Origin: Prevotellaceae bacterium
Lineage (GTDB): Bacteria; Bacteroidota; Bacteroidia; Bacteroidales; UBA932
NCBI GenBank assembly: GCA_031278495.1
Contig: JAITKG010000143.1
Coordinates: 1 to 6,972 of the forward strand
Direction of reading: 5' to 3'
Length of the DNA stretch: 6,972 nt
Of this stretch, positions 4,593-6,972 are shown in pieces; the stretch's first letter is position 1; every line of letters starts with the position of its first letter. The notes under the pieces are model-generated. The model was not told the DNA's origin, ran no database searches, and worked only from the letters and a program-made list of their open reading frames with translations. Both the position numbers and the translations under genes were made by a program.

Positions 4593-6800
4593 CTATTGCA
4601 GCGTAAATTTCACTTTCGTTTTGATGTTGGCGGACGAGCTGCCGATGAGCGCTTCAAATTCGCCCGGCTCGGCTATCCATGCGCCTTTGGCGTCGTCGTA
4701 GAAACTCAGCGCCGCGTGGTCGATGGTGAATGTGACGGTCTGTTCTTCGCCGGCTTTCAGGAAGACTTTTTTAAATCCTTTCAGTTCCTTGAGGGGACGC
4801 GGTAAGGAGGCTTTCCTGTCGCTGATGTAGAGCTGCACCACTTCTGCGCCGTCGCGCGTGCCGGCGTTTTTTACAGGCAGCGTAACGGTAAGGGTATCGG
4901 CAGCGGTGATTTTGCTTTTACCGGCAACGGCTTTGCCATACTGGAAAGCGGTATAGCTTAACCCGTGTCCGAAGGCGAACAGCGGTCTGATTTTTTCCCT
5001 GTCCAGCCAGCGGTAGCCCACAAAAATATCATCGTGGTAAACGACATTCCTGCCATCGCCCGGATAATCACCGGCTGCGTGTGCGCCATTGTCCTGCAGG
5101 CGGGCGGGGAAGGTGAAGGGCAGTTTTCCCGAGGGGTTCACGTCGCCGAAGAGCACGGCGGCAAGGGCATTGCCGGCTTCGGCGCCGTTATACCACGCTG
5201 CTACAATGGCGGGGACCTGCGCCACCCAGGGCATCGCTACGGCGTTTCCGCTAATGATGACGACTACCGTATTCGGATTGGCTTTCACCAGATCGGCTAT
5301 CAGCAGGTCTTGTTCGTAGGGCAGTTCCAGTGCGGCGCGGTCAGCGCCTTCGCAGTCCTGCCCGGGGTTTTTGTTCAGCCCGCCGATGAATAGCACGACG
5401 TCCGCCTGCTTTGCTGCATTTACCGCTTCGGTGCGGAGGGCTACGGCGTCAATGGTTTTCGCCTGCGGGTCTTTCGCGCCTTTCACATCCTGTTCGCGTT
5501 CCGCCGGCGATTCGTAGCCCCGCACATACGTTACCCGCACCGCATTTCCCGCGCGCGCTTGAATGCCCGCCAGCGGCGACACTTCATATTTTGCCTTGAG
5601 CGACGACGAGCCGCCGCCAACTGTCATGCGCTTTACGGCGTTTTCGCCTACGACTAAAATGTGTTTCATTTCCGACAAATCAATCGGCAATACGTTCCGG
5701 TTGTTTTGCAGCAGCACGATGCCTTCTTCGGCAATCCTGCGCCCGGCGGCGGCATGTTCCGGCGTGCCGAAAGAACCGTACGGGCGGTTGGGCGACATCG
5801 TGGTGCGGAATACCAGCCGGAGGATGCGGCGTACTTTATCGTTCAGGACTTCTTCATCAGCCTGTCCGCTTTTCAACAATTGGAGGTAGGGCTGTGCGAG
5901 GTAATACTGGTTGTAGGCGTCGCTTTTGCCCCAGTCCAGCCCGTTTGTCCACGTGCCGAATTCCATGTCCAGCCCGTTGTCGATGGCTTCCTGCGTGTCG
6001 TGCACGCCGCCCCAGTCGGACACTGCCACGCCGTCGAAACCCCAGTCGCGTTTCAGGACGTCGTTAAGCAGGTACCGGTTGTGGCAGCAGTGCTGGTTTT
6101 TGTACTGGTTGTATGCGCCCATGATAGCCCATGCGCCGCCCTGCTGCACGGCAGCTTTGAAGGCGGGCAGGTATATTTCATACAACGCGCGGTCGCTCAC
6201 CTGTACGTTAATATGGTCGCGGTCGAGTTCCTGGTTGTTCAACGCAAAATGCTTGACGCAGGCGGCTACGCCGTTCTGCTGCACGCCCTGTATATACGGC
6301 ACCACCATAGCGGAAGCAAGGAACGGGTCTTCGCCCATGTACTCGAAGTTGCGCCCGTTAAGCGGCGTGCGGTAAATGTTGACGCCGGGACCCAGCAGCA
6401 CGTTTTTATTGCGGTAGCGCGCTTCCTCGCCGATGCTTCTGCCATACAACGCCGCCATTTCCGGATTCCATGAAGCCGCCAGCGCCGTGAGCGCAGGAAA
6501 GGCGATGCACGAGTCGTTCGTCCAGTTTGCGCCGTACCATTCGTCCCACAGCACTTCGGCGCGGATGCCGTGCGGGCCGTCGCTCATCCAGTTTTCGGGA
6601 ATGCCGAGTCGCGGCACGCCGGGCGAGCTGAATTTCGACTGCGCATGCAGCATCGCCACTTTTTCTTCGAGCGTCATGCGCTGCAACGCATCTTCCACGC
6701 GGTCTTCCAGCGGCGCGGCGGAATTAAGGTAAACGGGCGTCTGTGCAAACAGCGGCAAGGCAACAGCCCAAAGCAGTAAGAGGATAAAGTTTCTTTTCAT
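4593..6800 (-). CDS. Exported GH3 beta-glucosidase-type glycoside hydrolase
   Basis: Retaining glycosidase that removes terminal beta-linked sugars from oligosaccharides. The 735-residue protein starts with a signal peptide (MKR, hydrophobic 5-17, cleavage near LFAQ at 17-20) without a lipobox cysteine, so it should be periplasmic or secreted. The GH3 N-terminal TIM-barrel domain covers about 30-335: WMSDGPHGIR (71-80), R150-NFEYMGEDP, K183-H184, and the nucleophile D262 in SDWGG. The GH3 C-terminal domain covers about 355-610; E484 in DCEGADR is the expected acid/base. A fibronectin type III-like domain spans about 640-725 (PRPLKELKGFKKV). No PA14 insertion is seen. Domain set and length fit BglX-like enzymes, but glucosidase versus xylosidase or another specificity cannot be decided. 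No SusC/SusD or other polysaccharide genes are in view. The start ATG (6798-6800) is supported by the signal peptide and lies within a heptanucleotide repeat; a terminator follows the TAG stop. Confidence 0.93.
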   Translation of the reverse strand: MKRNFILLLLWAVALPLFAQTPVYLNSAAPLEDRVEDALQRMTLEEKVAMLHAQSKFSSPGVPRLGIPENWMSDGPHGIRAEVLWDEWYGANWTNDSCIAFPALTALAASWNPEMAALYGRSIGEEARYRNKNVLLGPGVNIYRTPLNGRNFEYMGEDPFLASAMVVPYIQGVQQNGVAACVKHFALNNQELDRDHINVQVSDRALYEIYLPAFKAAVQQGGAWAIMGAYNQYKNQHCCHNRYLLNDVLKRDWGFDGVAVSDWGGVHDTQEAIDNGLDMEFGTWTNGLDWGKSDAYNQYYLAQPYLQLLKSGQADEEVLNDKVRRILRLVFRTTMSPNRPYGSFGTPEHAAAGRRIAEEGIVLLQNNRNVLPIDLSEMKHILVVGENAVKRMTVGGGSSSLKAKYEVSPLAGIQARAGNAVRVTYVRGYESPAEREQDVKGAKDPQAKTIDAVALRTEAVNAAKQADVVLFIGGLNKNPGQDCEGADRAALELPYEQDLLIADLVKANPNTVVVIISGNAVAMPWVAQVPAIVAAWYNGAEAGNALAAVLFGDVNPSGKLPFTFPARLQDNGAHAAGDYPGDGRNVVYHDDIFVGYRWLDREKIRPLFAFGHGLSYTAFQYGKAVAGKSKITAADTLTVTLPVKNAGTRDGAEVVQLYISDRKASLPRPLKELKGFKKVFLKAGEEQTVTFTIDHAALSFYDDAKGAWIAEPGEFEALIGSSSANIKTKVKFTLQ

Positions 6801-6818
6801 TGTTCATTGTTTATTGTT
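6798..6818 (-). repeat. Heptanucleotide array containing the GH3 start codon
   Basis: On the minus strand three tandem 7-base units, AACAATA (6812-6818), AACAATG (6805-6811) and AACAATG (6798-6804), end exactly with the ATG start codon of the GH3 gene. The middle unit holds another ATG seven bases upstream, in a different frame; that frame runs 27 codons before a TAA and overlaps the signal-peptide coding region. Confidence 0.6.
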
Positions 6819-6856
6819 TTGTGTTATCCACATTCCATAAATTCATATCGGGAGTC

Positions 6857-6877
6857 CACTCAAGACTTGACTGAGTG
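6857..6877. repeat. Interleaved inverted repeats upstream of the GH3 gene
   Basis: CACTCA (6857-6862) and TGAGTG (6872-6877) are perfect inverted repeats, and between and across them TCAAG-A-CTTGA (6860-6870) forms a second perfect palindrome. The two symmetries share bases, so only one hairpin could form at a time. The element is 57 bp upstream of the GH3 start codon, a plausible regulator-binding location, but no regulator family can be named from it. Confidence 0.35.
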
Positions 6878-6913
6878 TTCGGTCAGGGCTTGTGCTAATG
6901 TGATGTGAAAATT

Positions 6914-6945
6914 CATAATCCATAATTCTTTCATTGTTCATTGTC
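6914..6945 (-). repeat. Second, distal heptanucleotide array
   Basis: On the minus strand the units are GACAATG (6939-6945), AACAATG (6932-6938), a 4-base spacer AAAG, AATTATG (6921-6927) and GATTATG (6914-6920). All fit a loose consensus RAYWATG and have the same orientation as the array at the GH3 start codon. One unit is identical to that array's AACAATG. Confidence 0.5.
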
Positions 6946-6972
6946 CCGTTGTCAATCCCAGCGCTTTGATAT

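Larger units (their letters stand above)
6801..6972. other. GH3 upstream region, no clear gene
   Basis: This 172-bp stretch holds two heptanucleotide arrays and an interleaved palindrome, but no -7 box of the TAnnTTTG type is evident on the minus strand. Two minus-strand frames are open from the right edge: one ends after ten codons (IKALGLTTGQ, stop at 6938-6940), the other after about 41 codons near 6849. Either could be the tail of an upstream gene; neither is long enough to recognise. Confidence 0.4.

Noticed and set aside
5661..6473. Plus-strand open frame (270 codons) opposite the GH3 gene
   Set aside because: It lies wholly within the GH3 coding region, has no recognisable domain, and has no promoter or leader; a shadow frame.
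6938..6972. Tail of an upstream minus-strand gene ending in IKALGLTTGQ
   Set aside because: Ten codons at the window edge cannot be told from chance, and a second frame is open for longer; noted only in the region entry.

Overview
The window looks like a chromosomal segment of a Bacteroidota bacterium, probably Bacteroidales-like; I would not go below phylum from the sequence alone. The signs are a porin-like outer-membrane beta-barrel gene with an 'AQ'-type signal peptide, start sites preceded by AT-rich leaders without Shine-Dalgarno sequences, several copies of the phylum's -7 promoter element TAnnTTTG, a secreted family 3 glycoside hydrolase, and housekeeping proteins of the type known from Bacteroides. 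Most genes look like conserved housekeeping genes, and I see no phage, transposon, CRISPR or defence module.

Layout: (1) positions 1-308, minus strand: the N-terminal part of an outer-membrane beta-barrel protein, cut by the window edge. (2) A 256-bp divergent promoter region. (3) 565-1645, plus: prfB (peptide chain release factor 2). It is read through a programmed +1 frameshift at an internal UGA, so the true gene starts upstream of the long uninterrupted frame. (4) 1709-3337, plus: class I iron-sulfur fumarate hydratase. (5) 3334-3765, minus: tadA, tRNA wobble adenosine deaminase, meeting the fumarase gene tail to tail with a 4-bp overlap. (6) 3850-4338, minus: cdd, cytidine deaminase, upstream of and probably co-transcribed with tadA. 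(7) 4498-4526: a rho-independent terminator for the next gene. (8) 4593-6800, minus: an exported GH3 beta-glucosidase-type enzyme. (9) 6801-6972: a repeat-rich leader with no clear gene.

The genes do not form one pathway. prfB and tadA both serve translation (termination at UGA/UAA and wobble-base editing), cdd serves pyrimidine salvage, the fumarase serves the TCA or fumarate-reduction branch, and the GH3 enzyme and beta-barrel belong to the cell envelope and glycan use. cdd-tadA is the most likely operon; prfB and the fumarase gene are close enough for read-through but may be separate.

The best second-look items are the non-coding parts: the intact prfB recoding signal with an SD-like AGGGGG in a phylum that rarely uses SD pairing; degenerate octanucleotide arrays in opposite orientation that fill the cdd-tadA gap and supply the end of the cdd coding sequence; and degenerate heptanucleotide arrays upstream of the GH3 gene, one of which contains its start codon. 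I did not find convincing evidence of a wholly new biological system.
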